DNA of 64,000 bases from Streptomyces niger. GTDB taxonomy: Bacteria; Actinomycetota; Actinomycetes; Streptomycetales; Streptomycetaceae. Shown piece after piece: positions 1-8,118 of the stretch. The notes below the pieces were generated by a model. That model was not told the DNA's origin, ran no database searches, and saw nothing but the letters and a program-made list of their open reading frames with translations. Positions within the stretch are counted from its first letter, which is position 1; every line of letters begins with the position of its first letter. The translations under genes and the position numbers were made by a program. Location: positions 48,609 to 112,608 of the forward strand of contig NZ_JOFQ01000020.1 of NCBI RefSeq assembly GCF_000718305.1. Reading direction: 5' to 3'.

Positions 1-627
1 ACCATCGAGGGCGAGGAGGCCCGGCTCTCCTCCCCGCGCGAGGCCCTGGACCGCGGCATCGCCACCGTCTACCAGGACCTCGCCGTCGTCCCCCTGATGC
101 CGGTCTGGCGGAACTTCTTCCTCGGCTCCGAGCCCACGAAGGGGTTCGGCCCCTTCAAACACCTCGACGCCCGCGCGATGCGCGAGACCACCCGGTCCGA
201 GCTGGCGCGGATGGGCATCGACCTGCGCGACGTGGACCAGCCGATCGGCACGCTCTCCGGCGGTGAGCGGCAGTGCGTGGCCATCGCCCGCGCGGTCTAC
301 TTCGGCGCGAAGGTCCTCGTCCTGGACGAGCCGACCGCGGCGCTCGGCGTCAAGCAGTCCGGCGTGGTCCTCAAGTACGTGGCCGCCGCCCGGGACGCGG
401 GCCTCGGCGTCGTGCTGATCACCCACAACCCGCACCACGCCTACCTGGTCGGCGACCGCTTCGTGCTCCTCAAGCGCGGCACGATGGCCGGCAGCCACCT
501 GAAGTCGGAGATCGCGCTGGAGGAGCTGACCCGCCAGATGGCCGGCGGCAGCGAGCTGGAGCAGCTCAGCCACGAGCTGGAGCGCGCGCCGTCCCCGGAA
601 CACCTGGGCGGCCACCCCCGGCACTGA
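1..627 (+). CDS. Sugar ABC transporter ATP-binding protein, 5' end missing
   Basis: The reading frame is open from the first base, so this is the C-terminal part (about 208 residues) of a carbohydrate-type ABC ATPase of the ribose/xylose family. Visible motifs are the Q-loop region VYQDL, the signature LSGGERQ, Walker [12 protein letters not shown] and the H-loop VLITHNPHH. The Walker A motif lies left of the window. It would energise sugar uptake at the inner face of the membrane together with a permease and a lipoprotein that are probably encoded upstream. The D-loop/H-loop spacing looks normal, so the gene appears functional. The substrate cannot be read from this fragment. Confidence 0.9.
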   Translation, partial: TIEGEEARLSSPREALDRGIATVYQDLAVVPLMPVWRNFFLGSEPTKGFGPFKHLDARAMRETTRSELARMGIDLRDVDQPIGTLSGGERQCVAIARAVYFGAKVLVLDEPTAALGVKQSGVVLKYVAAARDAGLGVVLITHNPHHAYLVGDRFVLLKRGTMAGSHLKSEIALEELTRQMAGGSELEQLSHELERAPSPEHLGGHPRH

Positions 628-630
628 GCG

Positions 631-655
631 GTTTCCGGGAGGGGTGTGCGGAAAC
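631..655 (+). terminator. Weak hairpin after the sugar ABC ATPase gene
   Basis: A 7-bp inverted repeat (GTTTCCG / CGGAAAC, 11-nt loop) begins 3 nt after the stop codon and is followed by an A-rich stretch, not a T-tract. It is a plausible weak transcription terminator or mRNA-end structure. Confidence 0.4.
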
Positions 656-811
656 GCGAAAAACCGAAAAAGCGGAAAAGGGGACACGGGTACCGGTGCG
701 GCGCGCGGGGCGGCTTCCGCGGGGGCACCGGTTCCCGGCGGTAGCTTCGCGGTGCGGGCGTCCGCGCTCCGCGGCACCCGCCCCGTACCGCCCACGCACA
801 GGAGGCCCGAC

Positions 812-1795
812 ATGACCAGCGCCCCGAGCGGCGAGACCACCATGCGCGCGATCACCCAGGACGCACTCGGCGGACCCGACGTGCTGCGGATGACCGAGGT
901 GCCGCGGCCCGCGCCGCTGCCGACCGAGGTGCTCGTACGGGTGCACGCGGCGGGCGTGAACCCGGTGGACTGGAAGACCCGCCAGGGCGGCGGCATGGCG
1001 GCCGTGCTCGGCGATCCGCCGTTCACCGTGGGCTGGGACGTCTCCGGCGTGGTCGAGGAGGTCGGCTTCGGCGTGCACACCCTCGCCGTGGGCGACGAGG
1101 TGTACGGCATGCCGTGGTTCCCGCGCCAGGCCGCCGCGTACGCGGAGTACGTCACGGCCCCCTCCCGGCACTTCGCCCGCAAGCCGGCGCTGCTGGACCA
1201 CGAGCACGCGGCCGCGGTGCCGCTCGCCGCGCTCACCGCCTGGCAGACGCTGGTCGACGCGGCGCAGGTGACGGCCGGCCAGCGGGTGCTGATCCACGCG
1301 GCGGCCGGCGGCGTCGGCCACTTCGCCGTGCAGTTCGCCAAGTACCTGGGCGCCCATGTCATCGGCACGGCGAGCGCGGCCAAGCACGACTGGCTGCGCG
1401 GCCTGGGCGCGGACGAACTGGTCGACTACACCGCCGTCCGGTTCGAGGAGGCGGTCAGCGACGTCGACGTCGTCATCGACCTGGTCGGCGACGACAAGGA
1501 CGACACCAGCACCCGGTCGCTGGGCACCCTCCGCTCCGGCGGCCTGCTGATCGCCGTGCCCTCCGGCGTCGCGCCCGAGCTGGTGGACACCGCCCGCCAG
1601 CTGGGGCTGCGGGCGTGCGGCTTCCTCGTGGAGCCGGACGGCGCAGCGCTCACCCGGATCGCCGAGCTGATCGACGGGGGCGTGGTGAAGGCCGAGGTGG
1701 AGGACGTGCTCCCGCTGGAGCACGCGGCCGAGGCGCACCGCCGCGGCGAGGCGGGCCGCACCCGCGGCAAGCTCGTCCTGCGCGTCGCGGGCTGA
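812..1795 (+). CDS. NADP-dependent zinc-free alcohol dehydrogenase / quinone oxidoreductase family
   Basis: The 327-residue product is a medium-chain dehydrogenase/reductase of the quinone oxidoreductase branch. The N-terminal GroES-like domain (residues about 11-130) contains VHAAGVNPVDWKTR, and the Rossmann domain starts near the glycine-rich AAAGGVGHFAVQFAK. The structural-zinc cysteine cluster is absent, as usual for this branch. The ATG at 812 is preceded by AGGAGG at good spacing; a second in-frame ATG at 842 is possible. It probably reduces enones or quinones with NADPH in the cytosol. The gene stands alone, and the natural substrate is unknown. Confidence 0.88.
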   Translation: MTSAPSGETTMRAITQDALGGPDVLRMTEVPRPAPLPTEVLVRVHAAGVNPVDWKTRQGGGMAAVLGDPPFTVGWDVSGVVEEVGFGVHTLAVGDEVYGMPWFPRQAAAYAEYVTAPSRHFARKPALLDHEHAAAVPLAALTAWQTLVDAAQVTAGQRVLIHAAAGGVGHFAVQFAKYLGAHVIGTASAAKHDWLRGLGADELVDYTAVRFEEAVSDVDVVIDLVGDDKDDTSTRSLGTLRSGGLLIAVPSGVAPELVDTARQLGLRACGFLVEPDGAALTRIAELIDGGVVKAEVEDVLPLEHAAEAHRRGEAGRTRGKLVLRVAG

Positions 1796-1827
1796 CGGCC
1801 GCGGGGGCGCGACCCGCGAAGGCGCGG

Positions 1828-2589
1828 TCAGCGCCCCGACAGCGCCAGCTCCCTGGCGTGGCGCGCCGCCGCCGCGGCCTCGCCCCGGTGCACCGGACCG
1901 TGCCCGGGCAGCACGACGTCCGCGTCCAGCTTCTCCACGATCGACAGCGACTCCAGCGCCCGCGCGCGGTCGGTGTCGAACATCCGGGGGAGCAGCTGCG
2001 GGCCACGCAGCCGCGCGGCGGTGGGGTGACCGGTGACCAGCCCGTCGCCGGTGATCACCACGCCGGCGTCCGGGAGGTGGTACGCGCAGTGCCCGCCGGT
2101 GTGCCCCGGCGTGTGCACGGGCACGGGACGGCCCGGCAGGTCCAGCGCACCGTCCCGCGGGAACGGCTGCGGGTCGGTCATCCGTACGTCCGTGAGACCG
2201 CCCGACCGTACGGCGTGCACGAGCCACGGGAGGACGCCGGGCCGCCAGGCGTTCTTCAGCACGTCGCCCACCGCCACCTGGTGCAGGAACTCGCGCCGCG
2301 CGTGCGGCACCTCCGCCGCGTGCATCAGCACCGGCACCTTGTGCTCGCGCGCGAACCGATCGGCCGAGCCGATGTGGTCGCTGTGCGCGTGGGTGATCAG
2401 GATCGCCGCCACGGCGGACGGCCGGTGCCCCAGCGCGGCCAGCGACGCCACCACCTGGTCGTGGTCGCCGGGGTAGCCGGTGTCCACCAGCGTCACGGCG
2501 TCGCCGTCCGCCATGATCACCCAGTTGGTGTTCGAGCCGTGCACCAGATACGTGCCGGTGCCGACCTGTACGAGCGCGTCGTCGCGCAT
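1828..2589 (-). CDS. MBL-fold metallo-hydrolase
   Basis: The 253-residue protein carries the metallo-beta-lactamase-fold signature HAHSDH at residues 67-72 (His67, His69, Asp71, His72), a later PVHTPGHTGGH metal-binding His segment, and ITGDGLV. The arrangement is typical of glyoxalase-II-like cytosolic hydrolases that bind two metal ions. There is no signal peptide, so a secreted beta-lactamase is unlikely. The start has a GGAGGGGG ribosome-binding site. It is convergent with the oxidoreductase gene at 812. The substrate cannot be inferred. Confidence 0.87.
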   Translation of the reverse strand: MRDDALVQVGTGTYLVHGSNTNWVIMADGDAVTLVDTGYPGDHDQVVASLAALGHRPSAVAAILITHAHSDHIGSADRFAREHKVPVLMHAAEVPHARREFLHQVAVGDVLKNAWRPGVLPWLVHAVRSGGLTDVRMTDPQPFPRDGALDLPGRPVPVHTPGHTGGHCAYHLPDAGVVITGDGLVTGHPTAARLRGPQLLPRMFDTDRARALESLSIVEKLDADVVLPGHGPVHRGEAAAAARHARELALSGR

Positions 2590-2683
2590 CGTCCGCCCCC
2601 TCCGTGCCCTGAAGGGCCGTATGGATCTTGTGGTCGTCCCGAGCGTAGACGTCCGGTCGCGAACGGCGGAACCGGGATGCCGG

Positions 2684-3658
2684 TCAGCCGCGGCGCCGGT
2701 ACGCGGCGACCGCGCGCCGGGTGTCCTCCTCCACCAGGTCCGAGTTGATCGCCTGGGCGGCCTGCACGCCGGCCGCCGCGGCGCCGATCACCTGGTCGCT
2801 CAGGGAGGTGACGTTGCCGGCCACCCAGACCCCGGGGACGTCCGTGGCCCCCGAGGGCGCCGCCGCGACCGAGCTGCCCACCACCTCGCCGGCCGACCGC
2901 TCCTCCGCGGCGGCCAGCCCCAGGGCCGCGAGGGCCTCGGCGCGTGCGGTGAACCGCGGCTCGACCACGAGGGCCCGGCAGGCAAGCCGCCGGCCGTCCG
3001 CCAGCCGCACGCCGGCCAGCCGGTCGTCCGCCACCTCCAGCTCAGCCACCCGGCCCGGCACCACGTCGACGGAGCGGGCGGCGAGCCGCTCGCGCTCCTC
3101 GGCGCCGGGCTCCGGCGAGCCGTGCAGCAACAGCGTCACCGTCGCGCTCCACTGGCGCCACATCAGGGCCTGCCGGGCGGCGAGCGGCCCGGTGGCCAGC
3201 ACGCCGATCGCCCGGTCGCGGGCCTCCCAGCCGTGGCAGTAAGGACAGTGCAGCACGTCCCGTCCCCACCGCTCCGCGAGTCCCGGCACGTCGGGCAGCT
3301 CGTCGACGAGGCCGGTGGCCACCAGCAGCCGGCGGGCCACGACCGGCGGGCCCGACGCCAGGGAGACGCGGAAGCCGTCGGGGCACCGTTCCGCCGCCAC
3401 CACCACGCCCGCTTCGATTCCGCCGCCGTAGGCGGTCACCTCCGCCCGCCCGGCCGCCAGCAGCTCGGCCGGCGGGGTGCCGTCCCGGGTCAGGAAGTTG
3501 TGGGTACGGTCGGCCATCGCGTTGCGCGGCCGGCCGTCGTCCAGCACCAGCACGGAGCGGCGCGCCCGTACGAGGGCCAGCGCACCGCTCAGTCCGGCCG
3601 CGCCACCGCCGACGACCACGACGTCGTACCGGCGTTCCGCCCGTCCGTGCTCACCCAT
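2684..3658 (-). CDS. NAD(P)/FAD-dependent oxidoreductase, thioredoxin-reductase-like
   Basis: The 324-residue flavoprotein has an N-terminal FAD dinucleotide-binding motif (VVVGGGAAGLSGALAL), a central CPYCHG motif corresponding to the redox-active CxxC of thioredoxin reductases, and a C-terminal WVAGNVTSL segment that closes the FAD site. Length and domain order match low-molecular-weight thioredoxin reductase homologues, but there is no neighbouring thioredoxin gene, so it may be a paralogue acting on another disulfide or a small molecule. The start at 3658 was chosen because GGAGGAGAG lies just upstream; the frame stays open further upstream without a better start. Confidence 0.87.
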   Translation of the reverse strand: MGEHGRAERRYDVVVVGGGAAGLSGALALVRARRSVLVLDDGRPRNAMADRTHNFLTRDGTPPAELLAAGRAEVTAYGGGIEAGVVVAAERCPDGFRVSLASGPPVVARRLLVATGLVDELPDVPGLAERWGRDVLHCPYCHGWEARDRAIGVLATGPLAARQALMWRQWSATVTLLLHGSPEPGAEERERLAARSVDVVPGRVAELEVADDRLAGVRLADGRRLACRALVVEPRFTARAEALAALGLAAAEERSAGEVVGSSVAAAPSGATDVPGVWVAGNVTSLSDQVIGAAAAGVQAAQAINSDLVEEDTRRAVAAYRRRG

Positions 3659-3737
3659 GGTCCGACTCTCCTCCGGGCCCGCGCCGGGCACCACCTGACG
3701 GCTGGTAAAACACGTACTCCCGACGGGTGATCGTTGG

Positions 3738-3743
3738 TACCGT
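3738..3743 (+). promoter_or_regulatory. -10-like hexamer for a leaderless start at 3750
   Basis: TACCGT ends 6 nt before the ATG and no Shine-Dalgarno sequence is present, which fits transcription starting at or next to the start codon. Confidence 0.45.
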
Positions 3744-3749
3744 CCGGGC

Positions 3750-4397
3750 ATGTCCGACAGCCCCGGAACACCCACCGGTCCCGTCACCGCAGCCGATGTC
3801 GAGCAGGCCGTCCGGCTGGCGGTCAGCACCCTGCGCGAGGCGGTCACCGCCGACTGGAGCGGGCCCGCCGGCACCCTGGAATGGGACTGCTGGGAGACCA
3901 CCGAGCACCTCGCCGACGATCTCTTCTGCTACGCGGCCCAAGTGGGCCCGGAGAATCCGCCGGTGGACACGCACGTGCCGTTCCAGTGGGCGCAGGCGCG
4001 GCCCGGCGGCCCGGGGAACGCCTTCTTCGCGGACCGCGCGGCGGGCCCGGCCGGGCTGCTCGTGCTGCTGGAGGCCAGCGGCGCGATCCTGACGGCCGTC
4101 GTCCGCGCGGCGCCGCCGGACAGGCGCGCCTTCCACGTCTTCGGGGTGTCGGACCCCGAGGGGTTCGCGGCGATGGGGGTCGTCGAGACCCTGGTCCACG
4201 TGCACGACATCGCCGAGGGCCTGGGCCTCGGCTGGACGCCGCCGGCGGACCTGTGCGACCGGGCGCTGGCCCGGCTCTTCCCGGACGCCCCCGAGGTCCC
4301 GGACCGCTGGGCCGCGTTGCTGTGGTGCACGGGCCGTACGGAGCTGCCGGGCCTCCCGCTGCGCAAGGAATGGCGCTGGGACGGCGTGCCGCGGTGA
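3750..4397 (+). CDS. DinB / maleylpyruvate isomerase-fold protein (mycothiol-dependent enzyme family)
   Basis: The 215-residue protein resembles actinobacterial members of the DinB-like four-helix family, which includes mycothiol-dependent maleylpyruvate isomerase. The likely metal ligands fall in WETTEHLADDL near the N-terminus and VETLVHVHDIAEGL in the C-terminal half. Many relatives act with mycothiol in detoxification or isomerisation, but the substrate of this subgroup is unknown. It is divergent from the thioredoxin-reductase-like gene, and the shared 91-bp spacer must carry both promoters. Confidence 0.72.
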   Translation: MSDSPGTPTGPVTAADVEQAVRLAVSTLREAVTADWSGPAGTLEWDCWETTEHLADDLFCYAAQVGPENPPVDTHVPFQWAQARPGGPGNAFFADRAAGPAGLLVLLEASGAILTAVVRAAPPDRRAFHVFGVSDPEGFAAMGVVETLVHVHDIAEGLGLGWTPPADLCDRALARLFPDAPEVPDRWAALLWCTGRTELPGLPLRKEWRWDGVPR

Positions 4398-4454
4398 CCG
4401 TGCGGCTCCGGCACGGGGCCGGGCGCGGGCGCACCGGACGGGTCCGGACATGAG

Positions 4455-4489
4455 GCCGGTGCCGGCCCCGCGAGGGGACCGGCACCGGC
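4455..4489. terminator. Bidirectional terminator hairpin
   Basis: An 11-bp perfect stem (GCCGGTGCCGG / CCGGCACCGGC) extended by CCCC/GGGG around a GCGA loop sits between two convergent genes (DinB-like on +, chaplin on -). It can serve both directions. Confidence 0.75.
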
Positions 4490-4507
4490 GGTGAGTTCCG
4501 GGTTACG

Positions 4508-4741
4508 TCACTTGTTGTGGCACTGCCCGTTTGCGGGGTTCAGCAGCGCGACCACGTCGACGGTGGTGCCGCAGACGTTGACCGGCACGTGGACCGGTAC
4601 CTGGATGGTGTCGCCGGACAGGAGACCCGGCGAGTTGTTGCTGCTTCCCTGAGCGCCCGAGTCGGCAGCGGCGGCGCCGGCGCCGCCGACGATGGCGGCA
4701 GTGGCCAGAACGGCCGCGGCTGCGGTGGTACGGATGCGCAT
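4508..4741 (-). CDS. Short chaplin (hydrophobic surface amyloid protein)
   Basis: The 77-residue precursor has a signal peptide (residues 1 to about 26, ending AAAADS) followed by one chaplin domain. The hallmark is the hydrophobic segment QVPVHVPVNVCG with two cysteines (Cys57 and Cys74) that form the conserved intramolecular disulfide, and a LLNPANG turn. There is no sortase signal, so this is a short, non-anchored chaplin. Such proteins self-assemble at the air-water interface and coat aerial hyphae and spores of Streptomyces. A strong GAGGAG ribosome-binding site precedes the start. Which numbered chaplin it corresponds to cannot be told without alignment. Confidence 0.9.
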   Translation of the reverse strand: MRIRTTAAAAVLATAAIVGGAGAAAADSGAQGSSNNSPGLLSGDTIQVPVHVPVNVCGTTVDVVALLNPANGQCHNK

Positions 4742-5010
4742 AGCGTTCTCCTCACAGAGGGCGGAACATCAACGGCTCCCATCACAACCCAACTCGGCCA
4801 CGGGGGCCCGCCGGGTTGGGCCGTAAGGGGCACACCGGTCCGAAAAAACGCCTGTGACCTGGGCGTTCGTCAACGTCCCCAACGGTGGGGCGGCCCTGCC
4901 GAGCGGCGCTGTGCCCGTTCTCCGCCCGTTCGCCGCCCGTTCTCTCCGGCCGTCCGCACGTCCGCCGCGGGGCGAAACGGTGTATTCGTCCTCACCCACC
5001 CTTAAGGCGA

Positions 5011-5027
5011 TTCTTATATCCGTATTT
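5011..5027. promoter_or_regulatory. Probable NsrR operator at the nsrR promoter
   Basis: The AT-rich segment TTCTTATATCCGTATTT reads AAATACGGATATAAGAA on the minus strand. The same string with two changes occurs in the hmp promoter at 5542-5558. It overlaps the spacer just upstream of the -10-like TAGCGT at 5030, so bound NsrR would block its own promoter. Confidence 0.7.
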
Positions 5028-5029
5028 GG

Positions 5030-5035
5030 TAGCGT
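5030..5035 (+). promoter_or_regulatory. -10-like hexamer for leaderless nsrR
   Basis: TAGCGT lies 6 nt before the GTG start; no ribosome-binding site intervenes. Confidence 0.5.
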
Positions 5036-5041
5036 ACAAGG

Positions 5042-5482
5042 GTGCGGCTGACGAAGTTCACCGACCTGGCGCTCCGTGCCGTGATGCGTCTGGCGGTCGA
5101 AGAGGACGCGTACCCGACCACGCGTGAGGTCGCGGACGCGATGAACGTTCCGTACACCCACACGGCGAAGGCCGTCACCCGTCTCCAGCATCTCGGCGTG
5201 GTCGAGGCCCGCCGGGGCCGCGGCGGCGGGCTCGGGCTGACGAGCCTCGGCCGGCGGGCCTCGGTCGGCTGGCTGGTGCGCGAGCTGGAGGGCCCCGGCG
5301 AGGTCGTGACCTGCGAGGGTGACGCGCCCTGCCCGCTGCGCGGCGCCTGCCGGCTGCGGCGCGCGCTGCGCGCGGCGCAGGAGGCGTTCTACGCCGGCCT
5401 CGACCCGCTCACCGTGGCCGATCTGGTCTCCTCGCCGACCGGCCCCGTGCTGGTCGGCCTGGCGAGCCGCCCACCGGAGTGA
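5042..5482 (+). CDS. nsrR: Rrf2-family [4Fe-4S] nitric-oxide-sensing repressor NsrR
   Basis: The 146-residue protein has an N-terminal winged helix (residues 1-70) and three cysteines in a C-x5-C-x5-C array (Cys91, Cys97, Cys103). That spacing, together with Asp8 in the N-terminal FTDLA, matches the iron-sulfur ligand set known for Streptomyces NsrR. The protein senses NO through its cluster and then releases DNA, derepressing NO detoxification. Its target is visible next door: hmp starts 94 bp downstream, and both promoters share the same motif. The start is a GTG positioned as a leaderless initiator. Confidence 0.93.
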   Translation: MRLTKFTDLALRAVMRLAVEEDAYPTTREVADAMNVPYTHTAKAVTRLQHLGVVEARRGRGGGLGLTSLGRRASVGWLVRELEGPGEVVTCEGDAPCPLRGACRLRRALRAAQEAFYAGLDPLTVADLVSSPTGPVLVGLASRPPE

Positions 5483-5541
5483 TCCGGGCGCGGTCCCCTG
5501 CTCCGCGGGTCCACCGCAGTGGTGCGGCCACCCGCATAGAT

Positions 5542-5558
5542 AAATACGAATTTAAGAA
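5542..5558. promoter_or_regulatory. Probable NsrR operator at the hmp promoter
   Basis: AAATACGAATTTAAGAA lies 18-34 bp upstream of the hmp start and matches the motif in the nsrR promoter (reverse orientation) at 15 of 17 positions. Confidence 0.7.
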
Positions 5559-5576
5559 GCAAGTTAAGGAGTCGCC

Positions 5577-6767
5577 GTGCTCTCGGAACAGTCCCGTCCC
5601 GTCGTCCGTGCCACCCTGCCCGCGGTCGGCGCGGCCATCGGTGAGATCACCGAGCTCTTCTACCGCAAGCTCTTCGCCGACCGGCCGGAACTGCTGCGCG
5701 ACCTCTTCAACCGCGGGAACCAGGCCACCGGCGAGCAGCAGCAGGCCCTCGCCGGGTCGATCGCGGCCTTCGCCGGCCTGCTCCTGGAGCGCCCGGAGGC
5801 ACGCCCCGACGCGCTGCTCGGCCGCATAGCTCACAAGCACGCCTCCCTCGGCATCACCTCCGAGCAGTACAAACTCGTCCACCAGCACCTTTTCGCCGCC
5901 ATCGGCGAGGTGCTCGGCGACGCCGTCACCCCCGAGGTGGCCGCCGCCTGGGACGAGGTCTACTGGCTGATGGCCAACGCCCTGATCGCCACCGAGGCCC
6001 GCCTCTACCAGGAGGCCGGCGTGCCCGAGGGCTCCACCTGGCGCCCCATGGAGATCACCGAGCGGCACGAGGAGACGGCCGACGCGGTCTCCTTCCTCCT
6101 GCGGCCCGCCGACGGCGGCCCCGCCGGCCCCTTCACCCCGGGCCAGTACGTCAGCGTCCAGGTGGCGCTGCCGGACGGCGCGCGCCAGATCCGCCAGTAC
6201 AGCCTGTCCGCGGCGCCCGGCGGCGCGCAGTGGCGGATCACCGTCAAGCGGGCGGCGGGCGACCCGGCGGGCGAGGTCTCCTCCTGGCTGCACGCCCACG
6301 CGCGCGCCGGTGACGTCCTCTCCGTGTCCCGGCCCTTCGGCGACGTGGTGCTGCCCGAAGGCGACGGGCCGCTGCTGCTGGCCTCCGCCGGCATCGGCAC
6401 CACGCCCGTCCTGGCGATCCTCGGCCACCTCGCCGCCACCGGCGCCACCCGCCGCGTGCTCGTCCTGCACGGCGACCGCACCCCGGCCGACCACGCCCAC
6501 CGCGCGGAACTGCGCGCGCTGGTCGACGCGCTCCCCGGCGCCGAGCTGCACCTCTGGTACGAGGAGCCCGGCGACGCCGCCCCCGAAGCCGCGCCGGGCC
6601 GCCCCACCGTCGCGGACCTGGCCCTGCCGGCGGACCTGACCGCCTACCTGTGCGGCCCGCTGCCCTTCCTGCGCGCCGTCCGCGGCGACCTGCTCCGCGC
6701 CGGGGTCCCCGCCGAGGCGGTGCACTACGAGGTCTTCGGCCCCGACCTCTGGCTCGGCCAGGACTGA
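5577..6767 (+). CDS. hmp: Flavohaemoglobin, nitric oxide dioxygenase
   Basis: The 396-residue protein is a complete flavohaemoglobin. The globin domain (about 1-140) has Tyr29 in FYRKLF and the proximal haem His88 in AHKHASLG. The FAD-binding domain follows with RQYSLS, and then the NAD-binding domain with ASAGIGTTPVLAIL and the C-terminal YLCGPLPFL and YEVFGPD segments. It converts NO and O2 to nitrate in the cytosol using NADH. The GTG start has an AAGGAG site 5 nt upstream. Regulation by the adjacent NsrR is strongly suggested. The 3' end is partly duplicated just after the stop codon. Confidence 0.95.
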   Translation: MLSEQSRPVVRATLPAVGAAIGEITELFYRKLFADRPELLRDLFNRGNQATGEQQQALAGSIAAFAGLLLERPEARPDALLGRIAHKHASLGITSEQYKLVHQHLFAAIGEVLGDAVTPEVAAAWDEVYWLMANALIATEARLYQEAGVPEGSTWRPMEITERHEETADAVSFLLRPADGGPAGPFTPGQYVSVQVALPDGARQIRQYSLSAAPGGAQWRITVKRAAGDPAGEVSSWLHAHARAGDVLSVSRPFGDVVLPEGDGPLLLASAGIGTTPVLAILGHLAATGATRRVLVLHGDRTPADHAHRAELRALVDALPGAELHLWYEEPGDAAPEAAPGRPTVADLALPADLTAYLCGPLPFLRAVRGDLLRAGVPAEAVHYEVFGPDLWLGQD

Positions 6768-6788
6768 GACCGCTGGCTCGGCCAGGAC
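6749..6788 (+). repeat. Short tandem duplication of the hmp 3' end
   Basis: The 16-bp string CTGGCTCGGCCAGGAC occurs at 6749-6764 (codons for the hmp C-terminus) and again at 6773-6788 after the stop codon, with a 24-bp period. Confidence 0.85.
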
Positions 6789-6996
6789 CGACGGACGCCG
6801 TCGGAGCAGGCCGCGGCGCACCGGCGGGTGCGGTTCCCGAAATCCCGGACTTTGAGAAAGCCCACAGGTCAGAGGGTTGCGGTGCGCCGTAGGGCGGCTT
6901 TGATGCACAATCGCACGGCGGGTGGGCTGCGCCTGCCCGGACGTGACCCGAGGCCAAGGCCTCCCGAGACCGCAACAGGGACGTGACGAGCCGAGC

Positions 6997-8118
6997 ATGA
7001 GTACGTACCGGGACAGGGTGCACCGTGGATCGGCGCGGGCGACCGTGCTGCGCACGGTCGGCACCCGGGAACGCCGTTCGCACCTCAGCGCGCCCCGCGT
7101 GCCCACCGTCGGCATCGACATCGGCGGTACGAAGGTCATGGCAGGCGTGGTGGACGCCGACGGGAACATCCTGGAGAAGGTCCGCACCGAGACGCCGGAC
7201 AAGTCCAAGAGCCCCAAGGTGGTCGAGGACACCATCACCGAACTGGTGCTGGACCTTTCCGACCGGCACGATGTGCACGCCGTGGGCATCGGCGCGGCCG
7301 GCTGGGTCGACGCCGACCGCAGCCGGGTCCTCTTCGCCCCGCACCTGAACTGGCGCAACGAGCCGCTGCGCGAGCGCCTCGCGGGCCGCCTCGCGGTGCC
7401 CGTCATGGTGGACAACGACGCGAACACCGCGGCCTGGGCCGAGTGGCGCTTCGGCGCCGGACGCAACGAGGACCACCTCGTGATGATCACGCTCGGTACC
7501 GGCATCGGCGGCGCGATCCTGGAGGACGGCCAGGTCAAGCGCGGCAAGTACGGCGTGGCCGGGGAGTTCGGGCACATGCAGGTGGTGCCCGCCGGCCACC
7601 GCTGCCCGTGCGGCAACCGCGGCTGCTGGGAGCAGTACAGCTCCGGCAACGCGCTGGTGCGCGAGGCCCGCGAGCTGGCCGCTGCCGACTCCCCGGTCGC
7701 GTACAACATCATCGAGCGGGTCGGCGGGCACATCCCGGACATCACCGGGCCGCTGATCACCGAGCTGGCCCGCGAGGGCGACGCGATGTGCGTCGAGCTG
7801 TTCGCCGAGATCGGCCAGTGGCTGGGCGTGGGCATCGCCAACCTCGCCGCCGCGCTCGACCCGTCCTGCTTCGTCATCGGCGGCGGCGTCAGCGCCGCGG
7901 ACGACCTGCTCATCGGCCCGGCCAGGGACGCGTTCCGGCGCACCCTCACCGGGCGCGGCTACCGCCCCGAGGCCCGCATCGCACGGGCCCAGCTCGGCCC
8001 CGAGGCCGGCATGGTCGGCGCCGCCGACCTCGCTCGCCTGGTGGCCCGCCGCTTCCGCCGCGCCAACCGCCGCCGGGTCGAGCGCTACGAACGCTACGAA
8101 CGGGCCGGCCGCCGATGA
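6997..8118 (+). CDS. ROK-family sugar kinase (glucokinase-like)
   Basis: The 373-residue protein has the ATP-binding DIGGTK motif near residue 40, a second glycine-rich phosphate motif ITLGTGIGGA, and the zinc-binding CPCGNRGC cluster of ROK proteins. There is no N-terminal helix-turn-helix, so it is a kinase rather than a ROK repressor. It probably phosphorylates glucose or a related hexose. About 35 residues precede the kinase fold, and the C-terminus is very arginine-rich. The ATG at 6997 lacks a clear ribosome-binding site and was chosen because the frame and the catalytic domain fit it. Its stop overlaps the start of the next gene (ATGA), so the two are translationally coupled. Confidence 0.85.
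   Translation: MSTYRDRVHRGSARATVLRTVGTRERRSHLSAPRVPTVGIDIGGTKVMAGVVDADGNILEKVRTETPDKSKSPKVVEDTITELVLDLSDRHDVHAVGIGAAGWVDADRSRVLFAPHLNWRNEPLRERLAGRLAVPVMVDNDANTAAWAEWRFGAGRNEDHLVMITLGTGIGGAILEDGQVKRGKYGVAGEFGHMQVVPAGHRCPCGNRGCWEQYSSGNALVREARELAAADSPVAYNIIERVGGHIPDITGPLITELAREGDAMCVELFAEIGQWLGVGIANLAAALDPSCFVIGGGVSAADDLLIGPARDAFRRTLTGRGYRPEARIARAQLGPEAGMVGAADLARLVARRFRRANRRRVERYERYERAGRR

Larger units (their letters stand above)
4742..5041. other. Intergenic region with divergent chaplin and nsrR promoters
   Basis: This 300-bp spacer holds the upstream region of the chaplin gene (minus strand) and the nsrR promoter with its probable NsrR site at the right end. No further open frame is convincing. 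Confidence 0.6.

Noticed and set aside
566..2227. Long minus-strand open frame opposite the oxidoreductase and MBL genes
   Set aside because: It is a shadow frame typical of GC-rich DNA, with biased Arg/Gly/Ala composition, and real motifs lie in the opposing genes.
5409..7949. 846-residue minus-strand open frame across hmp and the ROK gene
   Set aside because: It overlaps two clear genes with catalytic motifs and shows no domain of its own.
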